A DNA stretch of 16,222 bases. It comes from Cyclostephanos tholiformis (Eukaryota > Bacillariophyta > Thalassiosirophyceae > Thalassiosirales > Thalassiosiraceae). The translations under genes and the position numbers were made by a program. The notes beneath the pieces are model-generated. The model made no database searches and was not told the DNA's origin. It saw only the letters and a program-made list of their open reading frames with translations. The stretch covers positions 2,137 through 18,358 of the forward strand of contig JALLPB010000406.1 in assembly GCA_036939975.1 (NCBI GenBank), in the 5' to 3' direction. Each line of letters begins with the position of its first letter. Position 1 is the stretch's first letter. Shown in pieces: positions 8,467-16,222 of this stretch.

Positions 8467-11210
8467 TCACCTCACCAAGCTGGAACCATTGTCTATTTTG
8501 CTGAGGCACGCTGCCAGTCTGGATGATACTGATCCCATCCACGGATTGATAGAGAGGCACTCTCTGAATGATTGGATCGCTTTCTCAAAATGTGACTCCT
8601 CCATTTCTATGAGTCCGATCCCGGCAAGAGCCTGAAAATTACGTCCATTAATTTTGAGAGCTTCCTCGGCTGATTTAAGTGAGTGCTCCGTCTGCCCCAT
8701 CATATAGAGTACTGTGGCCTAAAGATGAAATGGGGATCAGACGTTTCGGCAGGTCAAACGCTACAGTCCACCCAGTGTGGTTGCTAATATAAACCGAACT
8801 ATCTCTTAGAGATGAGCTCACCTTCTTATTCCATGCCTCACCATACATAGGGTCAGATTGAACAATCTGTGAGAACCGTCTCAATGCACTCTCGTGTTTG
8901 CCTTCCATTAGATCGGAAATTCCACAATCTAACTTGTTCCTTAAATCATAGTTTGGCGACTCCTTCCAGAGCTCGCTAATGATATCCTGAACGATAGTGG
9001 CATCTTCCAAATTTTCAGCACCGAACTTGAGTTGATAAAATAGATCATCGATCGAGAATACGCCATCTATACTCCCATCTCTTATTCCTAGCATGCATTC
9101 TTTTAATGTATCCTTTGATTTTGTGCGAGTCACATGGAGAGGGGACATTTAATGGGTCCGAGACAACAAACATATGTGAAGATCGACGAGACGTACCCTC
9201 AAACATCGATAGGTTTCTTCCAACATGTATGTGTCCACACCTAAGTCCTCTGCGTATGAAAACTGGCGAAATGTTGGCACGATTTTTGTCAGAGATGTAT
9301 GATCAGCGTACGAGCGATGAAGAACGGATGCAGAGCTACTCACTCTCATCTCTATCGAAGGTGTATATCTTCCTCTGTCACAATCCCATTTCCATTCATC
9401 AGGATCCAAAGTCGCCTCAAAATCCAAGGGATCATTATTAGGGCTCAACTCCAGATTATCTTGACAGACATATCGAAAGCTACGAGTGCCGCCAAATGCT
9501 CTTATGCAATCGTTCACGTCTGGATAGATATGATAGAACGGCTTCTCGTGAGGTCGTTCGATGTGTGACAAGCCATCCCAGTTGGATACATCCATCTTCG
9601 GCTTAGAATCCCATGCCACGACCAAACCCCTGAATCCATAAATCTTGTGCTTGACTACCTGACCGAGTGTGAATTCGATGTTCTGCTTATGCTGATGATT
9701 GGCATGTCGCGCCCACAGCATCGAATGAATTTTTACATGAAAGGCGTACAGTTTAGCGAGAGAACCAAACACATCACCGTTGGAGTTCGGGGAGGTACCA
9801 AAATCAAAAGCGATCGACTCGGCGGATGATTTTAAGGAGGATGTCAGACGTAGGATGTCGTCGTGAAGTGCTCCTTGTTGCCCCGTCGACTCTGACAGGG
9901 ATGAGACGAGACGACGGCTGATAAATCGCATGCCTTCGGCGATTCCCAATTTCGATCTCGTTAGTTCGGACGAGCGATTATCCCCGGATTCGACCGCGTC
10001 TCTTTCCCTATCAGCAATACCAACGTTACACTTAGAATAACGATCCAATGGGTACACATAGGCCACCATCTTATTTGGGACGAAATATTCCCGTTCGAAC
10101 TTCGTGAAGTACTGTCTGATTAGGTTGTTGTGTATTCGCTGGAGGCTGGTCGGACGATACAAGTATGTGAGTATCGCGGAACCGAGTGAGGCTAAATTAC
10201 GTAGAAAACTATCCAAGAAACGATTCCCTTTCAGCTCACCATGGATCATCGACGGGTCTCAAGTCCTCGTCCGATTCAAGAACAACCGTTTTTGAAATTT
10301 GCAATAGATTGGAGTCGTACGAGTCGACCAGAATTGTGTATTGTACCCTCGATTTCATCCTTTCGTCATCGGTTCTGTCCGTTGATGAGGTGCCATTTCC
10401 TTCAAGTGAGTATTGCTTCGTCGTCAACGAGCTATGTCGGCCATCGTATTTATCCTCCTTGATGGTCCATCCCACGATAACGCCTCTCCATTTTTTATCG
10501 ACGTGCTTCACCACCTGGCCCACGTGATACCGAACGACGGGAAGATCGTCGTTTTCGTTCCATTCATCAGCACCGATTCTCCGACGGACCATGATGCTAA
10601 ATTCCCTCTTGCTCCTCCTGCCATCGAGGTCGCTGGACGAGAGGAGATTGCACGATTTCACGGCATCGAATGCTAGCGATATCCGTTCCTTCGTGACATC
10701 CTCCCCGTCGCGATCATCGTCGGCATCGCCCGTGGTCGTGACTGTGGTTCGATTGTTGAGCCAATACACCGATCGTATGACGGCGCGCAAGTCGTTGGCA
10801 TCGGAAATCTCCGGAAAAGTGATCATGTCCCTCGTGACGACGACGCCCTCGTCGTACATGGCGTAATGGGCGGGATGACTCCACCTCGTCGACAATCTCG
10901 TAGTTTCGTCGACGTCCAGCGTGGTCGCGATGAACGATCGAAATTCCATCAGTCGTTTCAATGCCAACGGGCTGACCAACGGCGGACGAAGCGTCACGGG
11001 AGGGAGGGCATTGGAGAATGGCACGTCCTCGTATCGACGACACCACGCCAGGAGCTGTCGATAGAGCGTCGTGGATACCCGATTCGGGGGATTTGATACC
11101 GACGCGGCGGACGAGGAACGCGCGTGGAACGGCGGCTTCATCGTCGCCGCGCTCTCTTTCCCGTGCGAATTGATTGCCAGGTTACGGCGATTCAGCACGA
11201 GCCGCAGCAT
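8467..11210 (-). CDS. Double YccV/HspQ-like domain protein with C-terminal TPRs
   Basis: Spliced CDS complement(join(8467..8718,8822..9112,9197..10145,10240..11210)), 820 aa. Introns are 94 nt (phase 2, gtgagc...ccag), 84 nt (phase 0, gtacgt...aaag) and 103 nt (phase 0, gtgagc...ttag). ATG 11210 follows an in-frame stop. The N-terminus is Arg/Ser-rich and resembles an organelle-targeting peptide. An LYR tripeptide (49-51) sits in a short helical stretch. A first YccV-like domain (about 228-350) has YHVGQVVKH...WRGVIVGW and, across intron 1, YFVPNKMVAYVYP. A second (about 482-560) has FTLGQVVKHKIYGFRGLVVAW...FYHIYPD. Two or three TPRs (about 690-815) follow, including AWNKKATVLYMMG. YccV/HspQ domains bind hemimethylated DNA or serve as Clp/Lon-linked adaptors in bacteria, and occur in FBXO21 and plastid proteins. 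The function here is unknown; a proteostasis adaptor is a guess. Confidence 0.85.
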
Positions 11211-11466
11211 GGCAAGGTTGTCCTCTTATCTCAAAAATGCGCGCTGAGGAGGTGGGGTGGCGGGAACGAGGCGACCGTTTCCTCAGTACAATACGTATTA
11301 TTTAAATAGTATGATGTTGTGTGTGTAAAAACATGCGCCAAAAAAATCATGAAATAAAAAATAGGTCCGTTACGTGGGTGGTGGAGCCATCCATGGCCTT
11401 TCCATACTACCAATCATCAAGCCTGCGGCCCTAACGTTTAAATGAATACACGCCATTGGATCAATA
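11211..11466. promoter_or_regulatory. Head-to-head intergenic region between YccV-TPR and SGNH genes
   Basis: The two start codons are 256 nt apart on opposite strands, so this short stretch must hold both promoters. An AT-rich core (about 11290-11362) includes TATTTAAATA near 11298-11307, which is palindromic and could serve as a TATA-like element in either direction. That is inference from base composition only. Confidence 0.4.
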
Positions 11467-13604
11467 ATGAGGATGAAGTCGTCATCAACATTTCGACATC
11501 CCGACATCCCACGCCCGTCGTCGTCGTCGCTGCATTACAAATTGGCCGTATTCTTCCCGCTTTTGCTGGCATCCTCGTTCCTCACTATTGTCAGTGAACG
11601 TCGTCATATTCGCAACATCCGAGGACAACTGTCTCGGGATCGAGCCTCGTTTACCCCCGAGGGCGATGACATCAAATACCAGTGGGGGGCAGTGCAATAC
11701 CCGAATCAATACGCGCTCACGCGAGGGGAGCTGCCCGGATATACCGGTTGGTCGCGCCCCGAACAGACGTTGGCGGGTTACTTCGACGTCGTATCCCTCT
11801 CCCATCCTACCGTGACGTCATCGCACTCGAGGTATCATTCGATCATAAAGGGCGGGGACATATTCTCCCTCCTCCTCACTTGCAACCACAATCGAACCGA
11901 TGGGTCCGTCGTTGCATCCGAGCCGCCGTACGAATGTCCGCAAAATGGAGGAACGCTCTTCTACGTGCGAGCGTACGGTCCATCGGTGATTACCGGGATT
12001 GTTACGGACTTTCGCAACTCTTCTTACTCGGTAGAAATGACGTTCATCGATCCGGGAGAGTACACCCTGGAAGTGGTGGTGACGTTCTCGGTACCCATGG
12101 ACTTCGACGAGTTTCCACTGAGCGACGAAGTGGATGTGGAGCCGGGGTACGAGGGCTACATGGTGTCGAACTTTCCATTGCAAATCCTCGTGGAGTCCAC
12201 GGCACCAACGATCGAAGGTATGACGAAGCCATGGTGTACCCCATCCCAACTCACCGAATCATCCCCGGAATCATCCCTGTACAAGGGCCATTGGCAGGTC
12301 ATCGACAAGGTTGCACACATGTCTCATCATCCATTAACTCCGGATGAAACCACCGTTTCCTTGGATGGATATCGCATGGGATTGAACTCGCTGGGCGTTC
12401 GCATGCGGTACGTGCACGAGGAATGCGAACTGATTCATATTCGTGATTTGCTCGGCGCAATATCGGGAGGGTTGGATAGGTGCTTGCACGAGCAGCTGGG
12501 GTTCAACATTCCTATTACTAGTGACGACGACGGCGGGATGGATGGACCGAGCGGCGATACCTCCAATGCCGCCGACGACGAAGATTCGAATAGCATTGTC
12601 AATCAGGCTAGGGTAAGCGCCACCGGAGATGGAAAATTCGAAGGAGTTCATGTCATTTTCATAGGGGACAGCGTCATGAGACTCGTGAGGTTCTTTTTCC
12701 TCAAGCTCATCGGTGGCTCTCGGGGTTTTAAAGTTACGTTCATCGAAACCAACGGAGGGATCCATGCCACAATTCAAAACATAACGTCCACGCTGGCGGG
12801 TATTCTACGTAATGAGGAGTCTACTAATGTTAAAAGAGTCATCCTCTTTAATTCTGGTTTGCACGATATTGATATATTATGCAGTTCAAAGAGATCGCAA
12901 ACTCGAAGTAAAACAAACGTGATGAGGAAAGCAATTTCGTGCCAAGATGCTTATCGAGCGGGTATGACTGACTTGGTACGTGTATTGGACGAATACCCAG
13001 CAGATTTGAAGTTATTTCGATCGACTACAGCCGGTAAGAAGCAAACCTAACAATTTTTGTGTGTGGTTCCTTACTTGTTTGCTCACAGTTTAATGACAAT
13101 CATTCACTTTGTACTTAAAACAGGATGGCATAAGGTACGTTTACATGCCATCCTGATGGAATCGTGCTTAGTATCTACATGATTTCGTTGACCTTCTAAC
13201 TTTGCTCCTCCGTTCGAACATACCTACTTTTATCATAGTATGGAAACTATGGGTTTTCATGGCCTGCCAGTGATATGCAACCTATGTCACGTTCGCCGCA
13301 CCTAGTTCATCACTTCAACACTATTGCTTTCGACCTCATACAAAAGCAAAGCAGCAATATACGCATTGTCGATGGATATTGGCTCACTTTGCCACGTCCT
13401 GATCACACCCAAACAAGTTCAGAGAATGAAGTTGGTAAGCATATGGTTCATCCTGGATTTGAGGTGCTGAGTGTGATGGCGAGAATGTGGTTTATGTTAA
13501 TTTTCTGGAGTTTGTGTGATGGGGAATCATTTGAGAGCTGCATGACATGCATTGGGGGCAGAACTACAGGGGAGAGTTATGTCCAACCTATGAGTAGTGC
13601 ATAG
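11467..13604 (+). CDS. Type II membrane SGNH/PC-esterase-like protein
   Basis: Spliced CDS join(11467..13033,13124..13134,13239..13604), 647 aa. Introns are 90 nt (gtaaga...acag, phase 1) and 104 nt (gtacgt...atag, phase 0); exon 2 is only 11 nt. The predicted product has a short Ser/Pro-rich cytoplasmic tail, a signal anchor at about 26-42 (LAVFFPLLLASSFLTIV), and an Ig/filamin-like beta region near 170-240 (DPGEYTLEVVVTFS). The SGNH block I IFIGDSVMR has Ser402 as likely nucleophile. TTAGWHKYGNYGFSWP is assembled across both introns, and IRIVDGYWLTLPRPDH is followed by KHMVHPG (His594, His597). The layout resembles NXPE and plant TBL-type PC-esterases, Golgi enzymes that act on sugar O-acetyl groups. 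Substrate and reaction direction are unknown. ATG 11467 is preceded by an in-frame stop. Confidence 0.85.
13121..13155 (+). promoter_or_regulatory. Perfect 11-bp hairpin enclosing the SGNH microexon
   Basis: CAGGATGGCAT (13121-13131) and ATGCCATCCTG (13145-13155) are exact reverse complements separated by a 13-nt loop, AAGGTACGTTTAC. The left arm holds the 3' splice site (cag at 13121-13123) and eight of the eleven microexon bases. The loop holds the last three exon bases and the next 5' splice site (gtacgt). In RNA this would pair the acceptor and expose the donor. A role in splicing control is inference. Confidence 0.6.
13124..13134 (+). other. 11-nt microexon of the SGNH gene
   Basis: The sequence gatggcataag is flanked by acag upstream and gtacgt downstream. 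Joined to the last base of exon 1 it encodes G-W-H-K, between TTA and YGNYGF, completing a conserved-looking block of the esterase family. Exon 1 ends in phase 1 and exon 3 starts in phase 0. Skipping the microexon therefore shifts the frame and meets a stop 12 codons into exon 3, before the catalytic His region. Reading straight into intron 1 stops after GKKQT. Confidence 0.8.
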
Positions 13605-14248
13605 GGTTTAATCCCCTTCTCCTTTTGATTCTCATGTCTTGAATGGACACACTTTAGGAATATTGCACATGATAGTACCGAAGTATATCTTACTTGATAG
13701 TGTGGTCCCTAGTGTCTCGGCAGTTGCTCCCACCATAGCGTCTCCGTAGCATTGCCGTCGTCTGTCGCATCCTGTCGCTTGCTGCCCGCTGATGTCGCCA
13801 GTCAAAGTCATCTATTTCGGTGCGAGCCTCAGTCACGAATATCTTGACTGTCTCCGCCACCGTCGCCATCACCCTAGCCTTGCCGCCGTTCACCGCCGCA
13901 GGCGGCGGGCTGCCACATGATTTTTCATGCCCCATCACCATATTTCTATACTAAATGATTGTTGTATTTGCACCGCCATCCGTCGTTGTATTGTCGGTCA
14001 AATCCGACGTCACCTGCCGCCACCGCTACCGTCAACGCAGCCGTGAACAAAACCTTTGATTCTGCAATTGTTTTTTGCTGCCTTGGCTTTCGCCGTCGTC
14101 CAGCCGCTGTAGCGGCCGTGATCGCCCCCTTCACCTGCCGCGACCGTCCACTTTTTTTTTCTTACGTTATGTGCCAGTCATGTCTTTGTAGTAGGTTGTT
14201 GTCCGCCAAGTTGTGCATCAACCTTCCCTCCTAATCACCTTTCGCTTT
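13605..14248. other. Gene-poor stretch rich in CGG/CCG triplets
   Basis: There is no supported gene in 644 nt. Short minus-strand open frames (13690-13941 and 13946-14134) have Arg/Ala-rich compositions from GCG/CGG-type triplets and no recognisable motif. A 6-bp hairpin (CCGCCG...CGGCGG, about 13893-13908) sits in the middle. The 3' end of the SGNH transcript must lie in its left part. It may be a worn repeat or transposon remnant, but no terminal repeat or transposase similarity is visible. Confidence 0.4.
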
Positions 14249-14471
14249 CTATACGTGATCCCATACCCTTAATACGTGTAACTTATCACCCGATGCCACC
14301 GCCAGAAGATGCCCGTCGGATGGACCATTGAAGACGATTCAACCTTGGATGAAACGATAACGAGGGGTCATAAGGGGCGCCACTATCGATGGGGATGCCT
14401 TCGATGCCACTGACCAGCTGATCGAGCGTGGTGGCCAGGTGCCAAATATCGACGGTGACATTGCTCGACGG
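14249..14471 (-). pseudogene. Possible WD40-repeat remnant
   Basis: On the minus strand one frame (about 14471-14355) reads SNVTVDIWHLAT followed by a loop and LSFHP, like the end of one WD40 blade and the start of the next. The neighbouring frame (about 14338-14252) continues with DGHLLAVASGD and LRVWD, then a stop. The two pieces fit one WD40 blade only if the frame changes in between, so the coding sequence, if real, is broken. The evidence is motif resemblance only. It lies directly downstream of the broken prolyl hydroxylase, on the same strand. Confidence 0.33.
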
Positions 14472-14555
14472 CGTGCGGAGCGCGGGAACAACATTCCGGG
14501 CAGCGATGCTGGTGATAACGCTGTGCAAGTGTCACATCTCCGGCGACACCTCCAG

Positions 14556-14672
14556 CTACGGAGCCACCAGCCGCTCGGCCTCGTGTTTCAAGGCAACGAC
14601 TTGCCGAGGAGAGCGACTCATAATTGTCGTACGGTACGGTACGCCCGTTACGTAAATCATACGTTCGATCAC
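14556..14672 (-). pseudogene. Frameshifted continuation of the prolyl 4-hydroxylase domain
   Basis: After the stop at 14669-14671, P4H-like text continues in other frames. VIERMIYVTGVPY (14672-14634) is in one frame, PYDNYESL in a second, and QVVALKHEAE back in the first, ending at a stop at 14556-14558. In order these match the family core ('VxxRI..VTG.P..NyE.LQv..Ye'). Three apparent indels explain the breaks: two extra T in a TTTT run just before the stop, an extra CGTAC unit in a CGTAC triplication, and about 7 extra bases near 14605. The HxD iron-binding residues and the distal His/Lys should follow but are absent. Confidence 0.65.
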
Positions 14673-15751
14673 CCTCTGAAAACAATCGGATCATCTACGC
14701 ATCCCTCATCGCAGAAGGTGTTATACGACGCCCTTTCCTTAGATATCACGGTTTCCAACTCTAAACTAACAGTCGATTTACGGTAGCCCTTAGCTTCGCC
14801 GAGCTCGACTAGCCTGCTACATTCCTCGTCATTTAAGAATCCATCGATGGACAGGACCCACAGCAAAGGTGAAATGGCATCGTCCTCCTCGTCATCGTCG
14901 CGCGGATATCGCGACGAATCGTGATACGGGCTCGTTATCACCGTCACCTCCCCGATGCCCAAGACGATGCCTCCGATGGGAAGATTGTCCCTCGAAAATG
15001 AAGCAAAGTCTTGACCCGCCGCCTCGATCAACCGTTCGAACATGGCATTCATGTCCCCGGGCTTGAAGATGGTGTTACTGACGTCGATGGGACAGCGCAC
15101 GTCGTAGTTAACTAGGGGATAATTTCTACACGCCGCGGCGCAATTTTCGCCCATCTCGCCTTGGGTGGATTCGCAATATCCCTGAGCCGCCCAAAATGCG
15201 CATGAGGCGTTTCTGTTCCGACACTCGAGACGATATATTTCGAGGACTTCATTCACGAGCACCTCGTTAACAAAGTAGCGTTCGGACTTCACCATAACTT
15301 CCAATACCTCCGCCGACGACGGCCGATTGTTGTTCGCCGCCTTGATTGTTTGATCCACACCCCGCAGGAAGAGGTCCTTGTCGGTGGTAGATGTCCGACA
15401 GTACAGACAGCTTTTAAAGCAGCCATTCTCCTCCATGCGATCGGGATCGATCGTGCAATATCCCCTGCGTGCATCCTCCTCGCATATTTTGATGTTCTCA
15501 TCCACGCATATTTCCCCGGCGTCGTCCTGTCCAGTAATCTGGTCGACCCCCAATGACAACAGTTCGCGACTGGATTTGGTCAGGCAGTAGAGACAGCTGC
15601 GATTACACCCCAGCTCCTTCATTCTGGCCGGATCTGTCATGCAGAGGCCGCGTTCTGCCTCGTCCTCGCACTCGCACTCGTCACTTTCATCCTCGCAGGA
15701 ATCCTCGTCATTTTGGAGACCGTCAACGTAGGCGTCGTTGATTCCCCCCAC
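14669..15751 (-). CDS. ShKT-repeat/prolyl 4-hydroxylase-like protein, C-terminally truncated
   Basis: This is an open frame of about 361 codons with no ATG near its 5' end; an in-frame stop lies at 15758-15760, so 15751 is only the start of clear coding sequence. Three Cys-rich ShKT-like modules (CxxDxxRMKExGCxxSCLYC type at about 25-57 and 82-118, a variant at about 176-208) precede the N-terminal part of a 2-oxoglutarate/Fe(II) prolyl 4-hydroxylase domain (LLWVLSIDGFLNDEECSRLVELG, then RASYNTFCDEGCVDDPIV). The family hydroxylates proline in secretory-pathway proteins. The HxD...H iron triad and the 2-oxoglutarate Lys are missing because the frame stops early, so the product would be inactive as a hydroxylase. 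ShKT modules here are structural and often accompany P4H; nothing suggests a toxin. Probably a recent pseudogene, unless the breaks are assembly errors. Confidence 0.7.
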   Translation of the reverse strand: MGGINDAYVDGLQNDEDSCEDESDECECEDEAERGLCMTDPARMKELGCNRSCLYCLTKSSRELLSLGVDQITGQDDAGEICVDENIKICEEDARRGYCTIDPDRMEENGCFKSCLYCRTSTTDKDLFLRGVDQTIKAANNNRPSSAEVLEVMVKSERYFVNEVLVNEVLEIYRLECRNRNASCAFWAAQGYCESTQGEMGENCAAACRNYPLVNYDVRCPIDVSNTIFKPGDMNAMFERLIEAAGQDFASFSRDNLPIGGIVLGIGEVTVITSPYHDSSRYPRDDDEEDDAISPLLWVLSIDGFLNDEECSRLVELGEAKGYRKSTVSLELETVISKERASYNTFCDEGCVDDPIVFRG

Positions 15752-15773
15752 CTTGTATCATTCATGGGCAAAC

Positions 15774-15829
15774 TCGAATTCCGACGTCAACAACGGCGAT
15801 GAAGTCGAAAATTCCTACGTCAACGGCGA
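15774..15829. repeat. Two imperfect ~25-bp direct repeats upstream of the P4H frame
   Basis: Copies at 15774-15799 (tcgaattccgacgtcaac...) and 15805-15829 (tcgaaaattcctacgtcaac...) both end in acggcga. They differ by small indels. They fall exactly in the gap between the signal-peptide frame and the ShKT/P4H frame, where the reading frame is lost. Confidence 0.55.
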
Positions 15830-15872
15830 GGAAGTTAAAATGACGGATTCAGATCCGCTGCAAGACGGTACC

Positions 15873-16025
15873 TCCTCCTCCCGAGCCAGCGTTCCCAATA
15901 CCGTCTTCGGTGCAAACGTCGTCTTCCACCAGATCAGAAGACGCATCCGTTTCATCGCCACAAAAGCCCAGCAGCATCATCATCAGCAGCAGCAGCAATG
16001 GGTAGGTGACCATCATTGCGGCCAT
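15873..16025 (-). other. Signal-peptide-coding segment, likely 5' part of the P4H locus
   Basis: From ATG 16025 the minus strand encodes a classic signal peptide (MAAMMVTYPLLLLLMMMLLG), then an acidic, Cys-containing stretch (DLVEDDVCTEDG) and a Gly-rich run. The frame stops near 15849. The ShKT/P4H frame begins 100 nt later in a different frame. A strong intron does not connect them: the only phase-compatible donors (for example gtggaa, gtttgc) are weak compared with the gtgag/gtacg donors elsewhere in the window. Either an intron with an atypical donor or another frameshift is needed. Confidence 0.5.
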
Positions 16026-16222
16026 TATGGTTTCTTCTTGTTTAGCGAGAGATTCGTACCTTCATCGTAGGAATCAATACTACCACAGGGACCATGGCAA
16101 CGCCACTCGCTCCTCAACGTCAACACTCTCATCTTCCGTGGATCATGTCATGATGATTTCCGGAATGATAATATCCCCCCATTGTCATGATGAGCAGATC
16201 AACAACTGAACTCGCCCCCCCC

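Noticed and set aside
11682..12347. Plus-strand 221-codon Arg-rich frame inside the SGNH gene
   Set aside because: It is an out-of-frame shadow. The overlapping frame has the signal anchor and the GDS motif downstream.
13690..14134. Two minus-strand small proteins in the CGG-rich stretch
   Set aside because: Composition follows the triplet bias, with no start context or motif, and splice-like sites joining them are not convincing.
14592..14672. An intron explaining the break in the prolyl hydroxylase
   Set aside because: Matching protein text continues on both sides of each break within a few bases, which leaves no room for an intron. Small indels fit better.
14669..15751. ShKT modules read as a toxin gene
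   Set aside because: They are fused to a prolyl 4-hydroxylase domain, a common secretory-pathway arrangement. No free toxin-like peptide is encoded.
1..16222. CRISPR array, tRNA, rRNA or intact transposon
   Set aside because: No regularly spaced repeats, cloverleaf-like segments, rRNA-like text, terminal repeats or transposase/reverse-transcriptase motifs were found.

Overview
The window looks like nuclear DNA from a diatom, probably a centric one. Introns are short (84-146 nt) and all GT-AG. A tandem DUF6824 protein, a family I know mainly from diatoms, is present, as are Cys-rich 'ECC' modules and ShKT-prolyl-hydroxylase sequence of the diatom secretory kind. A clear CCDC39 homologue, a motile-cilium protein, argues for a lineage that makes flagellated sperm. 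That fits centric diatoms and not pennate ones. The taxon is an inference; nothing in the window names the species.

Six loci alternate strictly in strand. (1) 374-1758 (+): nuclear-type protein with two DUF6824 domains, one intron. (2) 5023-2058 (-): CCDC39/FAP59, the axonemal 96-nm ruler coiled coil, one intron, 959 aa. (3) 5401-8246 (+): secreted GH18 chitinase with six exons, a Pro/Ser/Thr linker made of 99-bp repeats, and Cys-rich modules. (4) 11210-8467 (-): an 820-aa protein with two YccV/HspQ-like domains and a C-terminal TPR block, three introns. (5) 11467-13604 (+): type II membrane SGNH/PC-esterase-like protein whose frame depends on an 11-nt microexon. (6) about 16025-14556 (-): ShKT-repeat/prolyl 4-hydroxylase that breaks down through several indels before its iron-binding residues. 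It is followed by a possible WD40 remnant and a gene-poor, CGG/CCG-rich stretch (13605-14248).

I reconstructed five complete spliced genes by hand, with 12 introns. Each junction preserves the frame and restores a recognisable motif, for example the GH18 DxxDxDxE motif across intron 2 of the chitinase and the TAG-WHK-YGNYGF block across the microexon. The genes do not form an operon-like pathway. At most, the CCDC39/chitinase and YccV-TPR/SGNH pairs are head-to-head and may share promoter regions of 377 and 256 bp.

The most notable points are these: the 11-nt microexon, whose 3' splice site and body sit in one arm of a perfect 11-bp hairpin with the next 5' splice site in the loop; a ciliary ruler gene in a diatom; the YccV-YccV-TPR fusion; and the decayed prolyl hydroxylase. 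I saw no tRNA, rRNA, CRISPR array or intact transposon.
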